Assembly: GCF_900313065.1 (NCBI RefSeq) | Contig: NZ_OMPU01000010.1 | Span: 186,001-250,000, forward strand | Length of the DNA: 64,000 nucleotides | From: Kiloniella sp. EL199 | GTDB lineage: Bacteria; Pseudomonadota; Alphaproteobacteria; Kiloniellales; Kiloniellaceae | Direction of reading: 5' to 3' | Shown: one piece after another, positions 57,206 to 64,000 of the stretch | How positions within the stretch are numbered: the first letter of the stretch is position 1 | Layout of the letters: the number at the start of each line of letters is the position of its first letter | The notes under the pieces: generated by a model | The model's database searches: none | What the model was told of the DNA's origin: nothing | What the model saw: the letters and a program-made list of their open reading frames with translations, nothing else | Position numbers and translations under genes: made by a program

Positions 57206-58651
57206 ATGGCTTTTAAATCTGTCCGTACGAAACTGCTTGTGATTTGTACTCTGTGTGTTTTGGTCACAGGGCTAGTGCCATTCCTTTTCTTTGAAGTCCG
57301 TTTTTTCCGATTGGAAGAAGAACGTATCGCCCAACGTGCACGCGATGTGGCGACCAAGGTGTCAATTCCCTTAACCAGATCTCTGTGGGATTATGACGAA
57401 AGCACAGTAATACTCGTACTCGAAACGTTGATGAGAGATCCGGATCTTGTGCGGGTGAGGATTATTTTGCCTGATGGTGCCGGAGAATTTTATCCAGCCG
57501 AAGACCCAAATTTATCCGATGTTGAGCTTTCCGAAGTCGATTTTATTCGTATCCCGCTTGTTTATTCTGCCTTTGGTAATAAAGAAGTGTTGGGGCATCT
57601 GGAGGTGGGGTATACGACGAATCGTGCCTATGCGGACGTATGGACCCGTGTTTTTGTTGATGCCTTTATCTTTTTGTTGATCTTGACCACGCTTGGTGGC
57701 GGAGCTGCAATTGCGATCAATCGTGCTGTCGGTCGCCCTTTGAAGCTGTTATCTACATCTATCGATGAAATGGCCTATCAGAAAAAACCGGTATTGGTGC
57801 AATGGCGATCTGATGACGAGCTGGGGCAAACTGTAGAGGCTTATAACAATATGCTGATCACAATTGACCAGCATGACAGAGTTTTGACAGAAGCTAAGGA
57901 AACAGCAGAGATTGCGAACCGTGCGAAAACCTCTTTTCTGGCTAATATGAGCCACGAATTAAGAACTCCACTGAATGCAATTATTGGCTTCTCTGAGATT
58001 TTAATGAAAGAGGATGACTACAAGGTCGATCAGAAGCGCCGGGAAGAATATTTGGGATATATTTTTGAAGCTGGGTCAAGCCTGATGACGATGGTGACTG
58101 ACATTCAACAAATATCAAGGCTGGAGTCAGCGGAGGCCGGGTTACAGGATGAAGAGCTTGACGTTAGTGATGAAGTTTTGAGCTGTGTTCGTGCCTTGGA
58201 GTTACGGGCATCAGATAAAGGTGTTCTTGTTGAGTGTTCCATTCAGGATGACTTGCCTTATTTGAGAACAAATGCTCAGAGTTTCAAACAAGTTGTTATT
58301 AATCTGTTGAGTAATGCTGTCCATTTTACCCCCCGTGATGGAAGAGTGGATATCTCAGCGCTTTATGACCCTTATTCGGGCCTTAGCGTTCGGTTTTCTG
58401 ATACAGGTACGGGAATTCAAAAAGAAGACTTGCCTTTTGTTACAGATCCGTTCTGGAAGTCGGATGAAGAGGCCGAAGAAAGAAGTGGTTTGGGCTTGAG
58501 TATTGTGAAGGCCATCATTGAACGCAATCAAGGCTCACTCTCTATAGAGAGTGAGCCTGATAAAGGAACTTCAGTAACAATTAATTTCCCGCTTGATCGT
58601 TTGATTGATCGAGCATCTTTACTTCAACAAACAGCTTCGGGATCATCCTGA
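57206..58651 (+). CDS. Membrane sensor histidine kinase (orphan)
   Basis: This 481-aa kinase senses an unknown signal through a periplasmic domain. Span 1 is at about 10-30 and span 2 at about 150-172, with a sensor loop of about 115 residues between. A HAMP domain lies at about 173-225. The HisKA phosphoacceptor is His250 in FLANMSHELRTPLNAI. The ATPase domain has the N box with Asn370, DTGTG at 399-403 and GLGL at 428-431. No response regulator gene is nearby, so its partner is unlinked. Its last 120 bases contain a 28-bp perfect DNA palindrome. It is convergent with sppA, only two bases apart. Confidence 0.92.
   Translation: MAFKSVRTKLLVICTLCVLVTGLVPFLFFEVRFFRLEEERIAQRARDVATKVSIPLTRSLWDYDESTVILVLETLMRDPDLVRVRIILPDGAGEFYPAEDPNLSDVELSEVDFIRIPLVYSAFGNKEVLGHLEVGYTTNRAYADVWTRVFVDAFIFLLILTTLGGGAAIAINRAVGRPLKLLSTSIDEMAYQKKPVLVQWRSDDELGQTVEAYNNMLITIDQHDRVLTEAKETAEIANRAKTSFLANMSHELRTPLNAIIGFSEILMKEDDYKVDQKRREEYLGYIFEAGSSLMTMVTDIQQISRLESAEAGLQDEELDVSDEVLSCVRALELRASDKGVLVECSIQDDLPYLRTNAQSFKQVVINLLSNAVHFTPRDGRVDISALYDPYSGLSVRFSDTGTGIQKEDLPFVTDPFWKSDEEAEERSGLGLSIVKAIIERNQGSLSIESEPDKGTSVTINFPLDRLIDRASLLQQTASGSS
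58531..58558. repeat. 28-bp perfect palindrome inside the kinase gene
   Basis: The palindrome begins AGGCTCACTCTCTA at 58531 and its reverse complement completes it at 58558, with no loop and no mismatch. It codes for residues GSLSIESEP of the kinase C-terminus, a segment often conserved in histidine kinases. It lies about 96 bases beyond the sppA stop codon on the minus strand. It might slow or stop sppA transcription, or serve as a protein-binding site. No T-run follows in either direction. Confidence 0.75.
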
Positions 58652-58653
58652 TT

Positions 58654-60462
58654 TTATTGTTGTCCTATAGGCGTGACGTGAGAGTTCAGAACATCGGTTC
58701 TGGGGTCTTGAACAGTTTGCTCAAAGGTTCTTAAAACCGGTGAAGTTATTTTTACCAGTGTGCTTAATGATTTAACAACAGCAGGGTCCGTTAGAATCAT
58801 TTGCCCGCCCATCGCATTTTCCAGAAGCTCTTCGAGTGGATCTTTGGGTTCAGGGAAATAAACGAGTTGATGATCAAACTCTTCGCTGATCATTGCTGCT
58901 TCGCGGGCTACTTGAATAGCTTCTCTAAAGCCGCCTAACTCATCAACCAATCCATTGTCTTTTGCCTGAGCACCACTCCAGATTTGTCCCTTGGCAATTG
59001 TATGGATTTCTTGCTGGCTTTTACCGCGGCCTTCGCCAACCTTAACTGTGAAGTCCTCGTAAATGCGGTCAAGGGACCCCTGCAAACGGGCCCAACCTTC
59101 ATTGGTGAATGCTTTGTTTGCACTGTAAAGGTCGGCGTTTTCCCCGGCTTTTACACCATCCCATTTTACGCCGACTTTATTCCAGAGATCCGTGAGAACC
59201 ATTTTGCCGCCAGCAACGCCGATTGACCCGGTGATTGTAACTGGATTGGCCAGGATTTTATGGGCAGGTGCAGATACAAAATAACCGCCAGATGCTGCAA
59301 CATCGCCCATGGAAATAATCACAGGCTTATCAGCTTCCTTGGCTCGTACAACTTCACGCCACATGACGTCTGACGCGACATAAGATCCCCCGGGGCTATC
59401 TATTCGTAGAATAATTGCTTCGATTGAGTCATCATCAATGGCATCGGAAATTGCTTGTGCAATCGTATCTGACCCCATAGTCATTCCACCGCCAAAGAAG
59501 GGATCGCCCTGGCTCTGCCCAAGATGAATTTCGCCAATGCCATAGATCACAGCAATTCTGGATGCTCCTTCTGAAATCTCTGGCGTTGTGCTCATGGCAT
59601 AATCAGCAAGGTGTATAAATTCACGATCGCCTGTGAGTGCTTCATCAGTAATTTCATCCCAATAGCCAACACGGTCAACGAGATCGGCATCAATAGCTTC
59701 AACAGCGCTGAGTGGTGAGTTGTTCATAAGTGTTCCGATTTCACCCGGCTTTTCTCTGCTGATGGAGATTTCTTTTTCAATAACATCAAAGATTGAGTTC
59801 AAAACACTTTGTGTGTTTTGCTTCACAGGGGTAGGCATATGGTCATCTGTGAACATATTCATCACGCCCTTGTATTCATACCGTTGGCTGAATTGAGGAA
59901 GAATTCCTAGTTCGTCCAATACTGGGCGTAGATAGGGGCTTTCCATGCTAAAGCCGGAAATATCCAGATCTCCAGAAGGTTGAACCCAAACAGCATCTGC
60001 TGCGCTGGCCAGATAGTAATGCAAGGTACCATGCCCAGCTTCACCGTAGGTTTCTGCGAATGAAGCAGTCCATTTACCTGTTTTGGTAAAGGCGCGGATT
60101 GCTTTCCTGAGTTCTTGCGCCTGAGCAAGTTGAATAGGTCCTTGACCTGCACGTATCAAAAGCCCTTTGACGCGATTGTCGTCTTGGGCGCGATACAGTG
60201 CGTCAATAGCATCATGCAAAGGCAATCCCGGTTGGAATGAGTTGCTGAAATAAGATGCTTTTGTTGGGCCTTCGAACAGGCCTTCCGACAGATCTATTGT
60301 CAGGATCATTTCTTGTGGCAGGTTTTGGTTATCCACTGCCTTGCCAATATCTTCAACATTGTTGAGGGAGACGCCAATTAATACGCCCAGGAGAATGACA
60401 AGGAGACCAAGGGCCGCAAAAAGCCCGACGACCCCCTTGAAGATAAATTTAAGAAAAGACAT
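58654..60462 (-). CDS. sppA: Signal peptide peptidase SppA, 67K type
   Basis: SppA is a membrane-bound serine/lysine protease that degrades leftover signal peptides. The 602-aa product has one N-terminal span (about 9-32) and two tandem S49 domains. The first contains the Lys region QRYEYKGVMNMFTDDHMP. The second holds the nucleophile Ser in SMGDVAASGGYFVSAPAHKI. I use the ATG at 60462, which starts just before the span; an upstream in-frame ATG at 60576 adds 38 residues. It is convergent with the kinase and divergent from the RNA methyltransferase. Confidence 0.92.
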   Translation of the reverse strand: MSFLKFIFKGVVGLFAALGLLVILLGVLIGVSLNNVEDIGKAVDNQNLPQEMILTIDLSEGLFEGPTKASYFSNSFQPGLPLHDAIDALYRAQDDNRVKGLLIRAGQGPIQLAQAQELRKAIRAFTKTGKWTASFAETYGEAGHGTLHYYLASAADAVWVQPSGDLDISGFSMESPYLRPVLDELGILPQFSQRYEYKGVMNMFTDDHMPTPVKQNTQSVLNSIFDVIEKEISISREKPGEIGTLMNNSPLSAVEAIDADLVDRVGYWDEITDEALTGDREFIHLADYAMSTTPEISEGASRIAVIYGIGEIHLGQSQGDPFFGGGMTMGSDTIAQAISDAIDDDSIEAIILRIDSPGGSYVASDVMWREVVRAKEADKPVIISMGDVAASGGYFVSAPAHKILANPVTITGSIGVAGGKMVLTDLWNKVGVKWDGVKAGENADLYSANKAFTNEGWARLQGSLDRIYEDFTVKVGEGRGKSQQEIHTIAKGQIWSGAQAKDNGLVDELGGFREAIQVAREAAMISEEFDHQLVYFPEPKDPLEELLENAMGGQMILTDPAVVKSLSTLVKITSPVLRTFEQTVQDPRTDVLNSHVTPIGQQ

Positions 60463-60707
60463 GAATTTAAGAACCTGAAATTTTAAGAGTGATATAGTTG
60501 TTGATAAAGATGATAGGCCAACAACATTTTTGCAAGCTTCGGATGCGGAGAGCTCAGGATTTAACCCCAGTGTCATCCAGATTTCTGCAAACTTGTTTGT
60601 AAAAGATTATGCTTGCGATTGCGGCTTGCAAAAAAACTGTTAGATTGGCGAAAAATGATCCTGCGGTTAGAGCAGTAAAAATCAATCAAAATCAGGTGTC
60701 AGGAAGA

Positions 60708-62039
60708 ATGAGACGTAAAGCGCGCCGTGGCGGCGGAAAGCAGATAGAGATAACGATCGATACGCTCGGTGCGCGTGGGGATGGAGTTGCTGATCATGAG
60801 GGGCGGCCAGTTTATGTGCCAATGACAATGCCCGGTGATCAGCTTCGGGTAAAGCTTGTTGGTGAACGATCAGGTGGCTTTAAGGCCGAAATTCTGGAGC
60901 TTCAGGAGTTGGGTGCGAACCATGTCGACCCGCCGTGCGAACATTTTGGCCCCTGTGGTGGCTGTACGGTACAGCACGTTGCCTCTGATTTTTACAGAAC
61001 ATGGAAAAGAGATGCGGTTGTTCAAGCTCTAACCCGTAAAGGGTTTAGTGGTGGCGAAGTTGCAGACCTTATCCAAATTGAAGTAGGCACCAGACGTCGC
61101 GCTGTTTTTGCCGCAGCGGCACGGGGCAAGAAAATTGACCTTGGATTTCATGAACGTGAAAGCCATAAGGTTGTTAATGTTATTGACTGCAAATTACTTG
61201 CACCAGAATTAAGTCGGCTGGTTGATCCCTTGCGAGAGCTTTTGAAAGTTTTGCTGGGACCGGAACAGGCTAAAGCCGATATTACAATTATTGGATCTTC
61301 GGCAGGGCCGGATATTTTGATTGTGACTGATGCCAAACTGGTTTTGGAAGGTCGTGAAGCAATTACAGCTTTTGCTGAGAAGTATTCTGTTGCGCGCTTT
61401 GCCTGGGGGCGCCCAAAACAGGAGCCGGAACCTGTCGCGATCAGGGATAATCCTTATCAGAAATTTGGCGATATTCAGGTTTTGCCACCTGAAGGTGCCT
61501 TCTTGCAACCAAGTCAGGAAGGGCAGAATGCTCTGACCGATTTAGTGCTCGGCTATTTACCGGAAGAGCTGGAAACGGTCGCGGATCTGTTTTCCGGGTG
61601 CGGAACCTTCACTTTTCCACTATCAAAACGTGCACAGGTACACGCTGTTGAAGGGGATGAGCGGGCGATTACAGCACTTACGTCAACTGCGCGCCGCAAT
61701 GATACACTGCACCGTATCACCTCTGACTGTCGTGACCTTGTGAAAGATCCTGTAACCGCTGATGAGCTTCAGGGGGGAGATTGTGTTGTCCTAGACCCAC
61801 CAAGAACAGGTGCAAAAGAACAGTGTTATGAATTGGCACAGTCAGATATCAGAACAATTATCTATGTTTCATGTAATCCCAATACCTTTGCCCGTGATGC
61901 GAGGATATTGGTCGAAGGGGGGTATGCCCTTAAAGAAGTTACACCTGTCGATCAATTTATCTGGAGCGGTCATCTCGAAGTCGTGGGGTGTTTTGAACTG
62001 GACGATTTTGACGATGATGAACTTGAAATCGACGGATAA
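60708..62039 (+). CDS. TrmA/RlmD-type RNA m5U methyltransferase
   Basis: This SAM-dependent enzyme makes 5-methyluridine in RNA, most likely 23S rRNA. The N-terminus has a TRAM domain (GKQIEITIDTLGARGDGVADH). A [4Fe-4S] cluster is indicated by CEHFGPCGGC (C-x5-C-x2-C) and a further Cys in NVIDCKLLAP. SAM binding uses TVADLFSGCGTFTFPLS. DPPRTGAKEQC and the catalytic Cys in VSCNPNTFARDARIL complete the motif set. I use the ATG at 60708 (443 aa), with AGGAAG just upstream, over 60609. RlmD, RlmC and TrmA cannot be separated from sequence alone. Confidence 0.88.
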   Translation: MRRKARRGGGKQIEITIDTLGARGDGVADHEGRPVYVPMTMPGDQLRVKLVGERSGGFKAEILELQELGANHVDPPCEHFGPCGGCTVQHVASDFYRTWKRDAVVQALTRKGFSGGEVADLIQIEVGTRRRAVFAAAARGKKIDLGFHERESHKVVNVIDCKLLAPELSRLVDPLRELLKVLLGPEQAKADITIIGSSAGPDILIVTDAKLVLEGREAITAFAEKYSVARFAWGRPKQEPEPVAIRDNPYQKFGDIQVLPPEGAFLQPSQEGQNALTDLVLGYLPEELETVADLFSGCGTFTFPLSKRAQVHAVEGDERAITALTSTARRNDTLHRITSDCRDLVKDPVTADELQGGDCVVLDPPRTGAKEQCYELAQSDIRTIIYVSCNPNTFARDARILVEGGYALKEVTPVDQFIWSGHLEVVGCFELDDFDDDELEIDG

Positions 62040-62059
62040 GGGCTTGTAGGATCAAGCCC
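62040..62059 (+). terminator. Weak hairpin after the RNA methyltransferase
   Basis: GGGCTTG and CAAGCCC flank a six-base loop at 62040-62059, starting on the last base of the stop codon. There is no T-run after it, so it may protect the 3' end more than it terminates. Confidence 0.4.
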
Positions 62060-62229
62060 CGTTCCTAAATTATGAATTAGTTTTTGCATGAGGCATTATG
62101 GCGCGATTGCTGAAAGCAATAAATCCGCGCTTTGCAGGTTTGTCATTTACTTATATGGTTTTGAAAACTGTTATTTAATTAGATGAGCTGCAGAGCTCCC
62201 TTCTAGAATTTTCAGGCCTTTGATATTTT

Positions 62230-63261
62230 ATGACCATGCAAGTTATCCCCGAAAATCACCCACAAATACCATCTGAAAAAGTCGGTGTTCTTTTAATGAA
62301 TTTGGGAACGCCAGACGGCACAGACTATTGGTCTATGCGCCGCTATCTTAGTGAGTTTTTGAGCGATCCCAGGGTGATTGAAGCGCCAAAATGGCTTTGG
62401 CAAATAATATTGCAGGGCATTATTCTGACGACCCGCCCGAATAAAAGTGGGGAGGCTTATAAAGAAATCTGGAATAAGGAAAAAGACGAATCTCCTCTGC
62501 GTACCATTACACGGGATCAGGCGGAAAAGTTACAGACCGCACTCTCAGAAGATCATCCCAATGTGATCGTTGATTGGGGATGGCGCTATGGAAATCCAGC
62601 GGTTAAAGAGCGGATAGAAGATTTTCAGAAGCAAGGATGCAACCGTATTCTTCTTTTTGCCCTCTATCCGCAGTATTCTGCAACGACGACAGCCACGGCC
62701 TATGACAAGTGTTTTGATGCGCTGAAAACCATGCGTTGGCAGCCGGCTGTTCGCTGTGTTCCGGCGTATCATGACACGCCTGTTTATATTAATGCTCTGG
62801 CGGAATCAGTTGAAGAGGGCATTGAGAAATTACCTTGGAAACCTGATATAACCATTGCTTCTTTTCATGGCCTTCCAGTGGAGTACCACGAAAAGGGAGA
62901 TCCTTATTATTGTCATTGTGCCAAGACAGCGCGCCTGTTACGTGAAAGATTAGGTTGGTCGGAAGATGAGTTGAAACTGTGTTTTCAATCGTTGTTTGGA
63001 CCCAAGGAATGGCTTAAACCCTATACGCAGCCAACTGTGGAAGAAATGGCCCGTAATGGTGTGAAAAATCTTGTTATCCTGACACCCGGCTTTTCTGTTG
63101 ATTGTGTAGAAACTCTCGAAGAAATTGATATAGGTGTACGCGAAGCTTTCCTGGAGAATGGCGGTGAAAACTTTGCCTTTATCCCGTGCCTGAATGATAG
63201 TGTTGGTGGCATGGATGTCATTAAAGAAATCACCTTACGTGAACTTCAGGGCTGGATCTAG
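62230..63261 (+). CDS. hemH: Ferrochelatase
   Basis: HemH inserts Fe2+ into protoporphyrin IX, the last step of heme synthesis. The 343-aa product has VLLMNLGTPDGTDYWSMRRYLSEFL at the N-terminus, LRTITRDQAEKL, and ILLFALYPQYSATTTATAYD. The catalytic His lies in IASFHGLPVEYHEKGDPYY. The Glu-rich motif NLVILTPGFSVDCVETLEEI is near the C-terminus. It stands 190 bases after the RNA methyltransferase and is convergent with the next gene, nine bases apart. Confidence 0.95.
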   Translation: MTMQVIPENHPQIPSEKVGVLLMNLGTPDGTDYWSMRRYLSEFLSDPRVIEAPKWLWQIILQGIILTTRPNKSGEAYKEIWNKEKDESPLRTITRDQAEKLQTALSEDHPNVIVDWGWRYGNPAVKERIEDFQKQGCNRILLFALYPQYSATTTATAYDKCFDALKTMRWQPAVRCVPAYHDTPVYINALAESVEEGIEKLPWKPDITIASFHGLPVEYHEKGDPYYCHCAKTARLLRERLGWSEDELKLCFQSLFGPKEWLKPYTQPTVEEMARNGVKNLVILTPGFSVDCVETLEEIDIGVREAFLENGGENFAFIPCLNDSVGGMDVIKEITLRELQGWI

Positions 63262-63270
63262 TCGTTCACC

Positions 63271-64000
63271 TTATCTGAAAGCTGAAAGTACGTTGGAATA
63301 GTCATCCGTCCAGGGTTGATCCGTCTTTTGATATACAAGCTCTCTCCAGACGTTGTGTTTTTCATCGCTGGGGTTTTTTGAAAGTGGTATGTGCCGGTCT
63401 AAGTGGTGAGGAGCCTTTGCGAGAGCAACCCAAGTTGATGCAAAGCGATTTGGATGTTTTTCGTTTTCCTTCTCATTTTTTGTATAGCTATATATTCTGG
63501 AATGAAGTCCGGATGCATTAGATGTTACAGCAATGATTGGTTCCAGATCAAAATAACGATTGGATATATGTAAGATTATGATGCCATTATCTTTTATTTT
63601 GTTCTTATAAATATCAAAGGCCTCTTTTGTTAAGAGGTGTGCAGGTATTGAATCTGATGAAAAAGCATCTGCGATTAAAAGATCATAAGATTGGTTTTGG
63701 ATCTTTTTTAATGACAAGCGTGCATCGCCAATTATCACATCAGTCTCTTTTCCACATTCATTCATGTAGGTAAAAAGCTCAGGATCTCTTGCCATGACTT
63801 CGACGAGGGGATCAATCTCAAAGAAAACCCAGTTTTGCTCTGGACGGCTGTAACATATGGCAGTACCTGCGCCCAAACCTATTGCGGCTACTGTTTTAAT
63901 TGCCTTGTTTTGTCGTTGATCGGCTTTTAAGAGCTGTCCCAGACCCGTATCATGATGGTAGTAGCTCAAAGGCTCAAGGGATCCCTTGTTTTGAATTCCA
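63271..64000 (-). CDS. Spermidine synthase-like protein, C-terminal fragment (cut by window edge)
   Basis: The reverse-strand frame stays open to the window edge, so this is the end of a longer gene; a TTG at 63969 is internal. The visible part is a class I methyltransferase-like fold: AAIGLGAGTAICYSRPEQNW, WVFFEIDPLVEVMARDPELF, VIIGDARLSLKKIQNQ and LLIADAFSSDSIPAHLLT. The upstream residues NKGSLEPLSYYHHDTGLGQ match the end of a membrane/synthase hybrid. Such fusions have an N-terminal set of spans and no proven polyamine product. It is convergent with hemH, only nine bases apart. Confidence 0.85.
   Translation of the reverse strand, partial: GIQNKGSLEPLSYYHHDTGLGQLLKADQRQNKAIKTVAAIGLGAGTAICYSRPEQNWVFFEIDPLVEVMARDPELFTYMNECGKETDVIIGDARLSLKKIQNQSYDLLIADAFSSDSIPAHLLTKEAFDIYKNKIKDNGIIILHISNRYFDLEPIIAVTSNASGLHSRIYSYTKNEKENEKHPNRFASTWVALAKAPHHLDRHIPLSKNPSDEKHNVWRELVYQKTDQPWTDDYSNVLSAFR

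Noticed and set aside
1-64000. tRNA genes, CRISPR arrays, prophage or intact insertion sequences
   Set aside because: No tRNA-like cloverleaf with a GGTTCGA arm was noticed in the intergenic gaps, no regularly spaced repeats of 24-40 bases were present, and no transposase, integrase or phage structural domain was recognised. This was reading by eye, so a small tRNA could be missed.

Overview
The window comes from the chromosome of a Gram-negative alphaproteobacterium with moderate GC, judged by eye and not counted. I infer this from the mraZ-to-ftsZ division and cell-wall cluster that continues into lpxC, bamD, recN and ligA, from an RNase P RNA gene beside mraZ, from a deacetylase-like/xseB/ispA/dxs/tlyA block, and from a heterotetrameric sarcosine oxidase. 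A marine Rhodospirillales- or Kiloniella-like bacterium fits, but genus is a guess. No CRISPR array, intact transposase, prophage or tRNA gene was recognised.

Bases 1-22,880 lie on the minus strand and form one nearly continuous locus. In transcription order it runs mraZ, rsmH, ftsL, ftsI, murE, murF, mraY, murD, ftsW, murG, murC, murB, ddl, ftsQ, ftsA, ftsZ, lpxC, bamD, recN, ligA (cut by the window edge). From mraZ to ftsQ nearly all genes overlap or abut, so synthesis of the peptidoglycan precursor, the septal synthase and the divisome is likely co-translated. Upstream of mraZ is a 10-bp-phased TGGGA repeat array on top of a candidate promoter, the expected form of an MraZ autoregulatory operator. 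The rnpB gene (minus strand) follows immediately upstream.

Bases 23,660-31,270 hold minus-strand accessory and housekeeping genes. They are an AmpD-type amidase translationally coupled to a GcvA/AmpR-type LysR regulator, an LhgO-like FAD oxidoreductase, an ABC-F ATPase, a TerB/DnaJ co-chaperone, a DUF3750 protein and a DUF2161 nuclease-fold protein. On the plus strand follow a D-lactate dehydrogenase-like flavoprotein and a 1.2-kb region without an intact gene. That region holds a decayed LysR gene, a cluster of direct repeats and a possible small RNA.

Bases 34,060-45,260 form a catabolic island: a PotABCD-type ABC transporter, a convergent GlxA/GbdR-type AraC regulator, and soxBDAG, which oxidatively demethylates sarcosine. 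The DNA upstream of sox and far upstream of pot carries similar ATGTCnC repeats, spaced 30 bp apart in both places. This suggests that the local regulator controls both units and that the transporter imports a methylated amine, not a classical polyamine.

Bases 45,300-64,000 contain an RND efflux pump with its adaptor (minus), then deacetylase-like, xseB, ispA, dxs, a MATE transporter and tlyA (plus), and an orphan sensor kinase convergent with sppA. An RlmD/TrmA-type RNA methyltransferase, hemH and the C-terminal part of a spermidine-synthase-like protein finish the window.
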